IMG/VR virus record: IMGVR_UViG_3300028392_000029
Location: 124,001-188,000 of that record
DNA length: 64,000 nt
Source: a virus
Strand: one strand, 5' to 3'
Shown: piece by piece, positions 42,348 through 51,121 of the stretch
Numbering within the stretch: position 1 is the stretch's first letter
How the letters are laid out: each line of letters begins with the position of its first letter
Notes under the pieces: model-generated
Databases searched by the model: none
The model's input: only the letters and a program-made list of their open reading frames with translations
What the model was told of the DNA's origin: nothing
Made by a program: the position numbers and the translations under genes

Positions 42348-45017
42348 TTAGAACTCAAATAAACTGTTAAATGTGTTTTTTTCTTCTGTACTACGGACAT
42401 CCCATTTAAGTACACCGATAAGATTTTCTAGTTTTTTATCTATAATGGCTTGTTCCATTTCAGTATGGTTAAAAGGCAAATCCTTAAACCATTGCGGCAA
42501 TCTGAGCTCATCTACTGGATAAGCTACGCTTGTGAATCCCAAAGGATTGTCTTTAAGTTTGCAGACGATAACTTTTGCACCATCTGTAATAGCCATGCTA
42601 TATTTGTCATCAAACATACGTTTAAGTGTGTTCCAATTAATGCTTGCACGAACATGCCCGGGCATATTAGCCTTACCAGCCTTTACTTCCTTAGCCTGAT
42701 ATTCTGTAATGTTATTGGCACGTTTAGGACTACCTTTCTCCCAACCGGGACGAACTTTAAAACGTGTTCGGAATTCAGTGATGTGGGCTAGTACAGTATT
42801 TTCGTCAGCACCGGTTAGCACCAACTCAAGAACATCACTTAAAAAGTTTTGAATAAACTCAGGTGTATCACTACGCTTGAGATCCAGCCCCATGGCTTTG
42901 ATCTTGCCAGGCTTGCCATCTACGTCTGCACGTTTGCCTTCTTTGTCATAATACAACACTGCATAGCGTTTCTTAGTAATAAACAGACCTTTAATTGCAA
43001 CAATCTCACGACCAGCTTTGATAACTTCACCGCGTGACTTTGGCACATGGAATGTATCTAACATGAACTGTGGAAAGGTAGTATTAACTTCTTCACCAAT
43101 CTGGTCATATAGCTGAACAACACTTTCTTTAGTCCAGGGAATAACTTTTGAATTGATATCTTTTTGCAGAGTTTTATAAGCACTAAAATAGCACGAGTCT
43201 GTATCACCGTAAATAATAGCCTTGCCCCTGTAGTCATACTCGCCGGCCACAATCTCATTGACCTTGCCAGCCATGTGCTTGACAATTTGTCTGCCTGTCA
43301 GTGTGGTTGACTGCCCGATACGCTTGTCAAAGAATCTACAGCCACTATTAAGAATAGCACCATACAAACTGTTCAAGTTAATCTTCTTGACCAACTGACG
43401 TTTGTCCCAATATTCTTCTTCAATCTTGTTGCCTGCCTTGATAGCATCTTTTAGTTTGGCCTGCATCTCCTTACGTTCGGCATACCAACGTTTGAGCAAG
43501 CCGGGGATAATGCCTTCTGTTTCGTGTGTAAAGATAGTACCATTAGCACTTAACATCCACGGCTGATTGCTTTCAAATATAAGTCTATAGACTTCCGCGG
43601 CACTGAGCACATCACTATCACCGTTTTGCCAATCAATAGTAATGTCTGTGCCAATTTGTTGTTCCATTACGGCTGTATATTCTAGTGATCCGAAGATACC
43701 TTCCCATGCCGCCGCAAATGATTTACCTTTTCCAATTTGCGCTTCAATATAATCGTCAGTTAATGTCTGACGTAATTGTCCAACAATAGTTTCCGGACCC
43801 ATATTCAATGCACGAATGGCTGATGGGTAAAGACTATTAATATCTAGGGAACCAATCCAATCATGAATACCTTCTTTAGGGACAGCGACATACGCACCTG
43901 CGGCTCCTTCATTATCTTCTCGATCATCCATCTTAGTTCGATTGGGTACTTGGAATCCTCTTCGATGGGCTTCGTTGATAATTGCTTGCTCAGTTACAGC
44001 TACCGCACCCATTGTGGTCTGTAGCAACACAGTACACTCATGTGCCAGTGTGTTGGCAAGATCCATAAACTTTAGTTTCTTGTCTAGATCGTCAAGCAGT
44101 TTACAGTCGTTACGGTTGTACTCAATGAACGTTTTAAAGTCATTGTTGTATAATTGGTCGAGCGTACCTTCATATTGTGTTTTACGTTGACCTAGTTCAT
44201 ATTCCGCGATGGCGTCAAGTCTATAACTGTGGCGTTCTTCATACGTATACTTACGGTACAGCTCAAGATAGTCTAAGTGAACGCGACCAATGTAGTCATA
44301 GGTTACACTATCACGACCAAACTTTTCATATTCTCTGCGTTTAGGAAATTGGTCAAATAAACAAAAACGTCGGGTATCTTCTTTGCTTAGTGCTTTAGTA
44401 ACACGATTAGTTGTGTAGGGAATATCAAAACCTTCACTATTCCACCCACTTAGTACATCAGCATCTTTAATCAAATCAAGAAAAACATCTAGCATTTCTG
44501 CTTCTGTTTTATAAAGCATTGTGTTAGGGAAGTCTTTAACTTGCTCTAACGCTTCTTCCATGGTAATAGTCTTTGGAGGAACTGCTAGACATACCATGGT
44601 TTCCATCCACTGTAGGTAGACAGCAATCGCAGTAATTGGCATGAACGCATCGTCTGGACTTGCATAGCCACGCTCTGGATCAAAGTCTACCTCAATATCG
44701 AAAAACGCTACGTTTAGTTTAGGAGCATCTTGATTAATGTAGTTTTCGCTTAGGCAAACAAAGATGGGATTAATATCTGCTTCAAATAATTGCTTACCTG
44801 AATTAATTGCTTGTTCTTTGCGTAGTTCTTTTGTATTTTTACAGATAACCCTGTTAAGTGGGTCGCCGTAGATTGATTGATATTTGCCCTTGGGGTCTTT
44901 GTAGTAAAACGTGTGTTTGACAGGTATGTCACGGAACTCACGCTCACCTTTCTTATTGCGTTCGACAACTTTAATAACATCGTTATTACGGTCAAACCAT
45001 GCATCTACATAGCTCAT
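42348..45017 (-). CDS. Family-B DNA polymerase, T4 gp43 type
   Basis: 889 residues. Exonuclease motifs: AFFDIEVDF (D107, E109), LSGWNSEGFDIPY and EYNRNDCKLLDDL. Polymerase motifs: SLDINSLYPSAIRALNMGPE (A), KKINLNSLYGAIL (B) and YGDTDSCYF (C). Length close to T4 gp43 (898). It replicates the phage genome with the clamp (40789-41520) and clamp loader (63468-64000). Likely transcribed from the dsbA promoter, plus a late-type box at 45092-45099. Confidence 0.95.
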   Translation of the reverse strand: MSYVDAWFDRNNDVIKVVERNKKGEREFRDIPVKHTFYYKDPKGKYQSIYGDPLNRVICKNTKELRKEQAINSGKQLFEADINPIFVCLSENYINQDAPKLNVAFFDIEVDFDPERGYASPDDAFMPITAIAVYLQWMETMVCLAVPPKTITMEEALEQVKDFPNTMLYKTEAEMLDVFLDLIKDADVLSGWNSEGFDIPYTTNRVTKALSKEDTRRFCLFDQFPKRREYEKFGRDSVTYDYIGRVHLDYLELYRKYTYEERHSYRLDAIAEYELGQRKTQYEGTLDQLYNNDFKTFIEYNRNDCKLLDDLDKKLKFMDLANTLAHECTVLLQTTMGAVAVTEQAIINEAHRRGFQVPNRTKMDDREDNEGAAGAYVAVPKEGIHDWIGSLDINSLYPSAIRALNMGPETIVGQLRQTLTDDYIEAQIGKGKSFAAAWEGIFGSLEYTAVMEQQIGTDITIDWQNGDSDVLSAAEVYRLIFESNQPWMLSANGTIFTHETEGIIPGLLKRWYAERKEMQAKLKDAIKAGNKIEEEYWDKRQLVKKINLNSLYGAILNSGCRFFDKRIGQSTTLTGRQIVKHMAGKVNEIVAGEYDYRGKAIIYGDTDSCYFSAYKTLQKDINSKVIPWTKESVVQLYDQIGEEVNTTFPQFMLDTFHVPKSRGEVIKAGREIVAIKGLFITKKRYAVLYYDKEGKRADVDGKPGKIKAMGLDLKRSDTPEFIQNFLSDVLELVLTGADENTVLAHITEFRTRFKVRPGWEKGSPKRANNITEYQAKEVKAGKANMPGHVRASINWNTLKRMFDDKYSMAITDGAKVIVCKLKDNPLGFTSVAYPVDELRLPQWFKDLPFNHTEMEQAIIDKKLENLIGVLKWDVRSTEEKNTFNSLFEF

Positions 45018-45091
45018 TAATTCTCCTTATGTCATTTTAGGCTGACAAATACCTAGTGTGCGGTTTATGGCCCGCCGACCCTCTATAGCAA

Positions 45092-45099
45092 TATTTATC
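45092..45099 (-). promoter_or_regulatory. Late-promoter-like box (GATAAATA)
   Basis: GATAAATA on the - strand overlapping the dsbA stop codon, 75 nt upstream of the DNA polymerase ATG. A usual distance here is 20-50 nt, so it may be a late promoter for polymerase or chance. Confidence 0.4.
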
Positions 45100-45355
45100 A
45101 GATACGCTTAGTGATATCCAAAATTGCTTCAATCTCTTCCCAATCTTCATTGTAAGCCGCCCAATCGCCTTTGTGTGCAATCTTGATAGCTTTGTTAATG
45201 ACACTTGGTTTGATCTGTAATTCTTCTGCTACTGCCTTAACTGTTTCTTTCAATCCTTCTTGCAAGTCTTCAACTTCGCGTAGTACTGTGCTACCTTCAC
45301 TAATCAAACGCTCGAGTTTTGCCTTTTCTTCTGCACCGTATGAACGACCACCCAT
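45098..45355 (-). CDS. dsbA: DsbA-like dsDNA-binding late-transcription protein
   Basis: 85 residues. LREVEDLQEGLKETVKAVAE and INKAIKIAHKGDWAAYNEDW resemble T4 DsbA and its relatives in T4-like phages, small helical proteins that bind double-stranded DNA near late promoters. Length matches T4 DsbA (89). Similarity judged by eye, so moderate confidence. Own sigma70 promoter. Confidence 0.6.
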   Translation of the reverse strand: MGGRSYGAEEKAKLERLISEGSTVLREVEDLQEGLKETVKAVAEELQIKPSVINKAIKIAHKGDWAAYNEDWEEIEAILDITKRI

Positions 45356-45380
45356 TGTAAATCTCCTAATGTATAAGCCT

Positions 45381-45409
45381 ATTATATACTAGTTATCCGG
45401 TAAATGCAA
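45381..45409 (-). promoter_or_regulatory. Sigma70 promoter, TTGCAT-17-TATAAT
   Basis: TTGCAT (45404-45409) and TATAAT (45381-45386) on the - strand with a 17-nt spacer, 26 nt upstream of the dsbA ATG, with AGGAG between. It starts the replication unit that includes DNA polymerase. Confidence 0.75.
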
Positions 45410-45431
45410 CCACTAAGAAATTTTAGAGGTG

Positions 45432-45458
45432 AAAATGGCAGAACTAGTCTGCCATTTT
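45432..45458 (-). terminator. Rho-independent-like terminator
   Basis: Perfect 11-bp stem AAAATGGCAGA / TCTGCCATTTT with a 5-nt loop, 14 nt after the stop of the head-protein gene ending at 45472. On the - strand it ends in TTTT. It separates the late head operon from the early dsbA promoter. Confidence 0.75.
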
Positions 45459-45471
45459 GTTGCATAACTAA

Positions 45472-47265
45472 TTACGGTGCTGGAGCCGGCGCCGCCTTTG
45501 GAAGTGAATCAATAGCAGTTTGTGCGGATTGTAATGCGGCGTTAATGCCGGCATCGTTGCCGTCATCTGGTAATTGAGCCATGATTTTTCTAATCTCGTC
45601 AACCATTGCTGTTTGTTCCGGTGTTGGTCCAACTGGCACTACAGGAGCTACTGGTTTGTTTGGATCTACTACTGGTTTATTTGGATCAACTGGTTTATTT
45701 GGATCAACTGGTTTATTTGGATCAACTGGTTTATTTGGATCAACTGATGGATCTGGACCTTGTCCTTTATTTGGAGTTAACGCAAGACCAGCGGCACCTC
45801 CTAATGCTGCCGCACCTAATGCAGTTTTAACTGGGTTCTTTGCAATTGCTGAACCTACGCCCATTCCTTTAAGTGCCGCATTTGAAGGAGCTCTTTCAGC
45901 GCCAGCTTTTGCCATTGCTTGCACCTGGGCAGGCGTATACTTTGCTACTTTGTTTGCTCCACGGCCAGTAGTTTGCGCCGCTAATTTGTCAGCTGACTTT
46001 TGAAAGGCAGCTTTGTCTACAGTATTAGCTAATCCTGGTTGGCCTTTCAACCCCTTCCAAGCCGCACTACCAAAGTCTGCTATATCACCAAAGATACCTT
46101 CATCTAGTGTTAATGGTTTGTTCTTTACACTTTCCCAGATGTGTTTTACTGTTGTAGTGTCTGTAACTAAGTCACCGTTGGTTCTATAAAAATTACCATC
46201 AGTGCCTAAGAAATATTCTTTGTCTAATGTTGACATAGCTTCTAACATTTCTAAACGATTGCGTAGACGAACAATAGACTCGGCAGCAGATTCTGCGGCA
46301 GGCATTGTGACTCCATATTGCTTCATAGCGGCTTGAGTCATCGGACCCATTTTGCCATCAGCTTTAATCTTAGCACCTTTCTTGATTAGTTCATTTTGTA
46401 CAGCAAATACTTTAGCATCTCCACCAGGTGGAACTGCAGGTTTACTATCAAACTCACCATGTTTGTAATCACGAGCTAAGTTGGCGGCATCTAATCCTAA
46501 TGATGCGGCAGTGCCAATTCCTGGAACTAAACTAGCTAGACCACTGGCACCAGCCATACCGGCACCTAACCAATCACCTTTCTTAGCGCGATTATACGCA
46601 TCGGCAGCACCGAATGCTAAACCAACACCAGGGATAGCTTTGCCTAACATTTTACCAACACCTTTAGCGCCAGCGTATGTTGCGCCACCGACGGCAGCTT
46701 GTTGTGCTAGGCTTGCTTCGCTTTCAGTTTGATAACCAAAACTCTCAATCAATCTACGCGAGTTAAAAGATTCCTTAACGGCTGCAGGAGTTTTTAATGA
46801 TGCTTGTAATTTTTGTACTAGATCTGCCAACTTAGTCATGTTGGCTTGATTTTGCTCGTTACTGTTTAGTGTAGCATTAGTTCTATCGCTTTGTGTTTGT
46901 ACATCCTTGTCGTACTTACCACCACTTACGCCAAACAGTCTACCAAGGAATGAACTCTTGTTTGCATTCTTAGGAACTAGACCTAAATTAGCTAATTTTT
47001 GGTCATCTTCTTTGCTAGCAGTAGTACTGATACGTGCTGTTGGCTGTCCGCCGTCGCTAGCCGGGTTTAATACAGCAGAAACATAGTTACCGCTTACTGG
47101 ATCATACAATCCTGGCAAGCCGTTTTTCTCAGCCATCTGTTGTAGTGTAAGTGAACGAGCTTGTTCATTACTAGCACCTTGTACGGCAGCTTCTACATCT
47201 CGCAATCTAATACCTTCGGATAGTTCGATTGCATCTAGTTTGTTCATTAATTCACGAATGTTCAT
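45472..47265 (-). CDS. Putative internal head protein with peptidoglycan-binding-like segment
   Basis: 597 residues from the ATG at 47265 (AAAGGAAA upstream). N-terminus MNIRELMNKLDAIELSEG has L-S-E before G18, like T4 capsid-targeting peptides cleaved by the prohead protease. KVFAVQNELIKKGAKIKADG, KMGPMTQAAMKQYGV resembles a peptidoglycan-binding domain. Two Ala/Gly-rich amphipathic regions (GVGKMLGKAIPGVGLAFGAA) could interact with membranes. A VDPNKP hexapeptide repeat precedes a Pro/Ala-rich end. Packaging and entry roles are inferred. Confidence 0.6.
   Translation of the reverse strand: MNIRELMNKLDAIELSEGIRLRDVEAAVQGASNEQARSLTLQQMAEKNGLPGLYDPVSGNYVSAVLNPASDGGQPTARISTTASKEDDQKLANLGLVPKNANKSSFLGRLFGVSGGKYDKDVQTQSDRTNATLNSNEQNQANMTKLADLVQKLQASLKTPAAVKESFNSRRLIESFGYQTESEASLAQQAAVGGATYAGAKGVGKMLGKAIPGVGLAFGAADAYNRAKKGDWLGAGMAGASGLASLVPGIGTAASLGLDAANLARDYKHGEFDSKPAVPPGGDAKVFAVQNELIKKGAKIKADGKMGPMTQAAMKQYGVTMPAAESAAESIVRLRNRLEMLEAMSTLDKEYFLGTDGNFYRTNGDLVTDTTTVKHIWESVKNKPLTLDEGIFGDIADFGSAAWKGLKGQPGLANTVDKAAFQKSADKLAAQTTGRGANKVAKYTPAQVQAMAKAGAERAPSNAALKGMGVGSAIAKNPVKTALGAAALGGAAGLALTPNKGQGPDPSVDPNKPVDPNKPVDPNKPVDPNKPVVDPNKPVAPVVPVGPTPEQTAMVDEIRKIMAQLPDDGNDAGINAALQSAQTAIDSLPKAAPAPAP
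45671..45742 (-). repeat. Four tandem 18-bp repeats (VDPNKP coding)
   Basis: Four identical copies of ACTGGTTTATTTGGATCA (+ strand), coding VDPNKP on the - strand, with flanking diverged copies. It is a coding minisatellite that can vary in copy number; it would form an extended Pro-rich linker. Confidence 0.9.
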
Positions 47266-47266
47266 T

Positions 47267-48346
47267 TTATTTTCCTTTATTTGGTACACAGTTAGGTACT
47301 GACTTGCTGCCTTTTTTCTTTGTACCAACCATTTTATAACCTTTCCAGCACGGATCATTCATCATTTCATCTATGCCAGCAGGTATGTTTCTGCTGTTTG
47401 AGCCGCCGGCTCGACGTTTAGCACCCAATTCTCCTAGACCATGACTAATTTGTTCAATATTCATAGCAAGTTCGGGGAACAGCTTAGTAATATGTTGCCA
47501 TATTCTAGGATCATCACTTTGAGCCTGTTCTGCTAGATCTTTTAATTGTCTACGAGCTCGCATAATGCGATACTCGATACTACCTGGATTCGCACCTTTA
47601 TGACTGTGAATAGTACTGGACATAGGGTTTTCACGATCAAAGTCTAATGGAGTTTCTGCCACATTACCTTGTAGACCAGGGCCGCCTGGCCCAGGTTTAA
47701 ATCCCATGTTGTCAGATAACCCTTCTTGCATGGTCTTTAACAGCTCTTGGGCTTTTTCAATGCTAATCATATAACGGCCGAGTCTGTTTGGATCAGCGGC
47801 TTTTTCTAACCACTCTTTACTATAACCAGTTGGTGCTGGAGTTGGAGCCGCCGACGGCACGACTGGTTGTTTACCTTGTTCTCTTGCTGTTAGTTCAGCC
47901 TGCGCATCAGCTACACTAACCATGTATCTTCCAAGTCTGTTTGGATCGGAGGCTTTGCGCAACCATTCTGTATCAAACCCACTTAAATCGGCACCTTCTT
48001 TTATACGTTGCGTCGACTCTCTCATTAAGACACGTTCAGCAATAGTCTGAGCGTATTGTTTATACATTGTATTTTTTTGTGTCAATCTTTTGGTAGCATC
48101 TGTTTCAGCTTGATCAAAATACTTTCTGATACTCGATTCACGAGTAATATTTGAAACAGGAGTAGTAATAGGTTGGCCAACAACAGGTTGCTGATAGTGT
48201 TGCATTGCCATTTGTACTGGCAATGTTACTTTGTGTGGATTGCTGCCTTCGTTGATAATAGAAAGAAACTTGGACATGCTATCAACGCCTTCCACAGGCT
48301 TCGAAGATGCCCCATCCATCGCCTGTAGAATACGTTTCATGTCCAT
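47267..48346 (-). CDS. Putative head-associated protein with internal duplication
   Basis: 359 residues. Residues about 126-150 and 184-208 are a duplication: EWLRKASDPNRLGRYMVSVA versus EWLEKAADPNRLGRYMISIE. The C-terminus DPCWKGYKMVGTKKKGSKSV, then PNCVPNKGK is a motif of T4-like phage structural proteins. IINEG near residue 33 could be a prohead protease site. Begins the same operon as the putative internal proteins; no enzymatic motif. Confidence 0.6.
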   Translation of the reverse strand: MDMKRILQAMDGASSKPVEGVDSMSKFLSIINEGSNPHKVTLPVQMAMQHYQQPVVGQPITTPVSNITRESSIRKYFDQAETDATKRLTQKNTMYKQYAQTIAERVLMRESTQRIKEGADLSGFDTEWLRKASDPNRLGRYMVSVADAQAELTAREQGKQPVVPSAAPTPAPTGYSKEWLEKAADPNRLGRYMISIEKAQELLKTMQEGLSDNMGFKPGPGGPGLQGNVAETPLDFDRENPMSSTIHSHKGANPGSIEYRIMRARRQLKDLAEQAQSDDPRIWQHITKLFPELAMNIEQISHGLGELGAKRRAGGSNSRNIPAGIDEMMNDPCWKGYKMVGTKKKGSKSVPNCVPNKGK

Positions 48347-48350
48347 TGTA

Positions 48351-49886
48351 TTAACCTAATAGACGCTTTGTTAATGCACGAATGCTAGCAACTTCACCTG
48401 ATTCAGCAACCATAGTTCGCTCGTTTTGATTTAAACGACCTGTTAGTTCGCGCATACGTGATAAGTCAGAGGATTCGTTAGTGCCAATTGGATCTTTTTT
48501 GCCTGCTGGTGCTGGCATCATTGCTCCTAACTTCTTGGCTTCTTCAGCATCCTTAGCACCTGATGGATTTGGAACAACGGTCAAATTCTCGTCTGTAATC
48601 TTTTCTTTCTTTTTCTTTTCAGCTAGATACGCTTGAGTTTCTTTGATGTTCTTCCACATAGCGGCAGCGGCAACCTTCTCACCTTTCTCACCGCCACCAG
48701 CAGCCTTGGCCACTTTGTCAAAACTCTTACCTGGCTTACCAATGTCGCCACCTGCTTTAGCTTTCTTAACTACAGCAGATTTTTTCTCTTTGCTTAGACC
48801 TGCGCTTGGTTTTGCGGCTTCCTTAACAGACTTTCCGCCTTTTTCATCTTTGCCAAGACGTCCGGCGATAACATCACCACGTGTTACTTTGTCGTATGGT
48901 TTAGCGTTGTTGGCCAAGTTGCCATCGCCTTTCTTTTTAGCTTCGTCTAATTCAACTTCTTTTTCTTTCTTTGGCTTAGCAGGTGCACCGTCACGATTGT
49001 CAAACTTCTCGCTATCCTTCATACCCCATGTCTTAGCACTTTTAGGAGACATCTTTTGTGCAGGAGCTTTTTCTTTTTTCTCTGCGGCCGACTGCGATTT
49101 AGCATGGGTCTTAATACCCTTACCTGATTTAGCGTTCGAAGAGATTTCGTCGCCGTCGTCGTGATACGTAGTATTGGTATGCTTCATACCGGTATCAGTT
49201 TTAGTTGCTACACCTGTGCGTGTTTTAAATGTATCACCAGTCTTTGATTTGTCGGTAAATTCTTCATCTAAGTCTTCTTCACTGTCAGGAATACCATTGT
49301 GATTTTTATCTAAACGCTTGTGAGCGGCATGCATAGCTTTAGTTTTGCGATCGTAATCACCAGCCATTTTCTTAACATGATCTGGAATTGGCATCGCTTC
49401 GACATATACCATACCAGTACCACCACACTCTGTACATTGTTGCTCACCACCGCGCAACGGACCTTCCATTACTTTTTTATCTTTGGCTTTTTCAGCTTGA
49501 GTCTTTTTAAGATCTTTCATCTTAGATTTAGCTTCTGAAAGCAATTCTTTAATTTTCATACGTTGTCCTTCGCTTAATGTATCGCTGTTATCTAAGTGTT
49601 TACCATATTCACTAAATTTCATCTCATATTCTAAGTAGTGGTATACTGATGCAATATAATCAGCGGCCTTAGTGATCTTAGCTTGCACCCATGCTTCTAA
49701 CTGATCATCGTCATGAACTTGTTTGAACAATTTCATGCTATAGTTAGCTAGTTTGTATAGATCAGCTTTGGCCATTGCGCCTTCGTGATCTAATTCATCA
49801 CTGTGCAAGCCTACTACTGCTGACTGTTCAGTTGGGCTACTTTGTGGTTCCATTTCTGGGTTCATTTGGTCTAAATCTGCTGGCAT
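48351..49886 (-). CDS. Lys-rich, possible head-core / internal protein
   Basis: 511 residues. The N-terminal domain (YKLANYSMKLFKQVHDDDQL, EAWVQAKITKAADYIASVYH) is conserved in T4-like phages. Then QCTECGGTGMVYVEA, a DnaJ-like CxxCxGxG; then DKNHNGIPDSEE, a full EF-hand loop; then about 250 residues of Lys/Ala/Asp low complexity. Several LxE before A sites (LLSEA, ELDEA) suggest prohead protease cleavage. May act as a DNA-binding core protein. Late-type promoter upstream. Confidence 0.6.
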   Translation of the reverse strand: MPADLDQMNPEMEPQSSPTEQSAVVGLHSDELDHEGAMAKADLYKLANYSMKLFKQVHDDDQLEAWVQAKITKAADYIASVYHYLEYEMKFSEYGKHLDNSDTLSEGQRMKIKELLSEAKSKMKDLKKTQAEKAKDKKVMEGPLRGGEQQCTECGGTGMVYVEAMPIPDHVKKMAGDYDRKTKAMHAAHKRLDKNHNGIPDSEEDLDEEFTDKSKTGDTFKTRTGVATKTDTGMKHTNTTYHDDGDEISSNAKSGKGIKTHAKSQSAAEKKEKAPAQKMSPKSAKTWGMKDSEKFDNRDGAPAKPKKEKEVELDEAKKKGDGNLANNAKPYDKVTRGDVIAGRLGKDEKGGKSVKEAAKPSAGLSKEKKSAVVKKAKAGGDIGKPGKSFDKVAKAAGGGEKGEKVAAAAMWKNIKETQAYLAEKKKKEKITDENLTVVPNPSGAKDAEEAKKLGAMMPAPAGKKDPIGTNESSDLSRMRELTGRLNQNERTMVAESGEVASIRALTKRLLG

Positions 49887-49909
49887 GAGTATACTCCGTT
49901 ATCTTTATA

Positions 49910-49917
49910 TATTTATC
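49910..49917 (-). promoter_or_regulatory. Late-promoter-like box (GATAAATA)
   Basis: GATAAATATATAA on the - strand, 24 nt upstream of the ATG at 49886 and overlapping the stop of the preceding gene. Same box and spacing as other late-type sites. Confidence 0.6.
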
Positions 49918-50389
49918 GTTTGATGCTTCCGCCAGTCATTAGATTCACATCTATATCTAGGGCGTTTTTAGCTGTGCCGTCTTTGTTTTTAGGCTGTTTT
50001 ACTGGTTTATTCTTATATACCGGGCCTACTGATACATTAGCGGCACTGGTTGCTCCAGCGGTTGCTGATTCTGACACATCTTCGGGTTTACCAAACGGAT
50101 GTACTTCAATCCACTTGCCGCCTTCATTTTTAATCCATTTTTCCTGATGAAACTTACTTTTGACAATGCCGTGCATTTTTAATGCCTGTTCAGGACTATC
50201 TCTAAATCCCTGTTGGCGAGCTTCATGTTCGCGATGGTTACTGATCATAGCTTGATGTAACCTACCATCTTTAAAAATGTATAATAGATTTGATTCGTCT
50301 TCTGCAGGATTGCGGCGCTGACTACTAAATCCTGTGCGATTGTTATCGTAATTGTTATAGTGACCTTCGTCAAGTTCGTGCATTTTCAT
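49913..50389 (-). CDS. Putative internal head protein
   Basis: 158 residues. MKMHELDEG gives L-D-E before G9, the same layout as four neighbours. The rest is polar and basic (HYNNYDNNRTGFSSQRRNPA; KPVKQPKNKDGTAKNALDID). No catalytic motif. Capsid targeting is inferred from the shared N-terminal pattern. Confidence 0.55.
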   Translation of the reverse strand: MKMHELDEGHYNNYDNNRTGFSSQRRNPAEDESNLLYIFKDGRLHQAMISNHREHEARQQGFRDSPEQALKMHGIVKSKFHQEKWIKNEGGKWIEVHPFGKPEDVSESATAGATSAANVSVGPVYKNKPVKQPKNKDGTAKNALDIDVNLMTGGSIKR

Positions 50390-50390
50390 T

Positions 50391-50684
50391 TTATTTTCCT
50401 ACAGGTTTTTCGCCAGTTAAGTACGGCTTACTAAACCACAGTTGAAACCATTCTGGGGTTCCGGGACGAATATGATGCTTACGCTCTAGCTCTTGTTTGC
50501 TCATACCAGTAACACTGATATTACTGCCTTGATTAGCACGGTATTCGTGTAGTCTAGCTTCGCCACCTAACCCGCCTAGTCCTGCTAGTGCTTTCATTTC
50601 GTGTATAGGATCACTCGGATCTAAATAGCAGTCATCTGAACTATCTTGATTTAAATCCTGCGTAGTAATTCTATACTGTTTCAT
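50391..50684 (-). CDS. Conserved phage structural-like protein
   Basis: 97 residues from the ATG at 50684, forming ATGA with the Dps stop. SDDCYLDPSDPIHEMKALAG and GLGGLGGEARLHEYRAN match short segments common in T4-like phage virion genes; KHHIRPGTPEWFQLWFSKPY follows. Function unknown. Confidence 0.6.
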   Translation of the reverse strand: MKQYRITTQDLNQDSSDDCYLDPSDPIHEMKALAGLGGLGGEARLHEYRANQGSNISVTGMSKQELERKHHIRPGTPEWFQLWFSKPYLTGEKPVGK

Positions 50685-51121
50685 TTTAAACTTGACCTCA
50701 GCATCCAACTGTGCTTCTTATGTGCATCCTGTCGATCAGCTAAGAAATTACTCAGCCCGTGGTCACCATGCGCTTCAGCCATATCAAACGTAATGCGAAA
50801 TATCTCAGCCATTCTGTCACTATCTGTTAATAATTCTTTTAGCATACCGCTCCAATCTGGTACATGATTTTCATCTTCTACCACAGTCAGCATACTGAAT
50901 TTTTGTAAACTAGCCGGTGTATAAATCTGTAGAGCACGTAGATGTTCCGCAAACGGATCAATTGCACCATATACTTCCTCGTATATGGTTTGAAACAGTT
51001 CGTGTAACTGACCAAACAACGGTCCTTCTACATTCCAGTGAAAGTTATGCGCTTTTAGATAAAAACTAAATTCACTAGCAAAAGCTGTTTTTAATGATAA
51101 GTGATATTTGTCGTGTTCCAT
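50681..51121 (-). CDS. Dps-family ferritin-like protein
   Basis: 146 residues. KAHNFHWNVEGPLFGQLHEL, then FQTIYEEVYGAIDPFAEHLR carries the Dps ferroxidase residues (H, H, D, E) in the usual order. Length close to bacterial Dps. Dps dodecamers bind DNA and oxidise iron. In the late head operon it might protect phage DNA or host DNA; no capsid-targeting-like N-terminus. TAATG and ATGA junctions. Confidence 0.85.
   Translation of the reverse strand: MEHDKYHLSLKTAFASEFSFYLKAHNFHWNVEGPLFGQLHELFQTIYEEVYGAIDPFAEHLRALQIYTPASLQKFSMLTVVEDENHVPDWSGMLKELLTDSDRMAEIFRITFDMAEAHGDHGLSNFLADRQDAHKKHSWMLRSSLK

Noticed and set aside
45671-45742. CRISPR-like repeats
   Set aside because: The 18-bp units are directly adjacent with no spacers and keep a reading frame.
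45581-46003. 140-aa open frame antisense to the repeat region of the head protein
   Set aside because: Low-complexity Gly/Leu/Phe frame produced by the tandem repeat on the other strand.
48643-49164. 173-aa open frame antisense to the Lys-rich protein
   Set aside because: Created by Lys codons read in reverse (Phe/Leu-rich); no start site.
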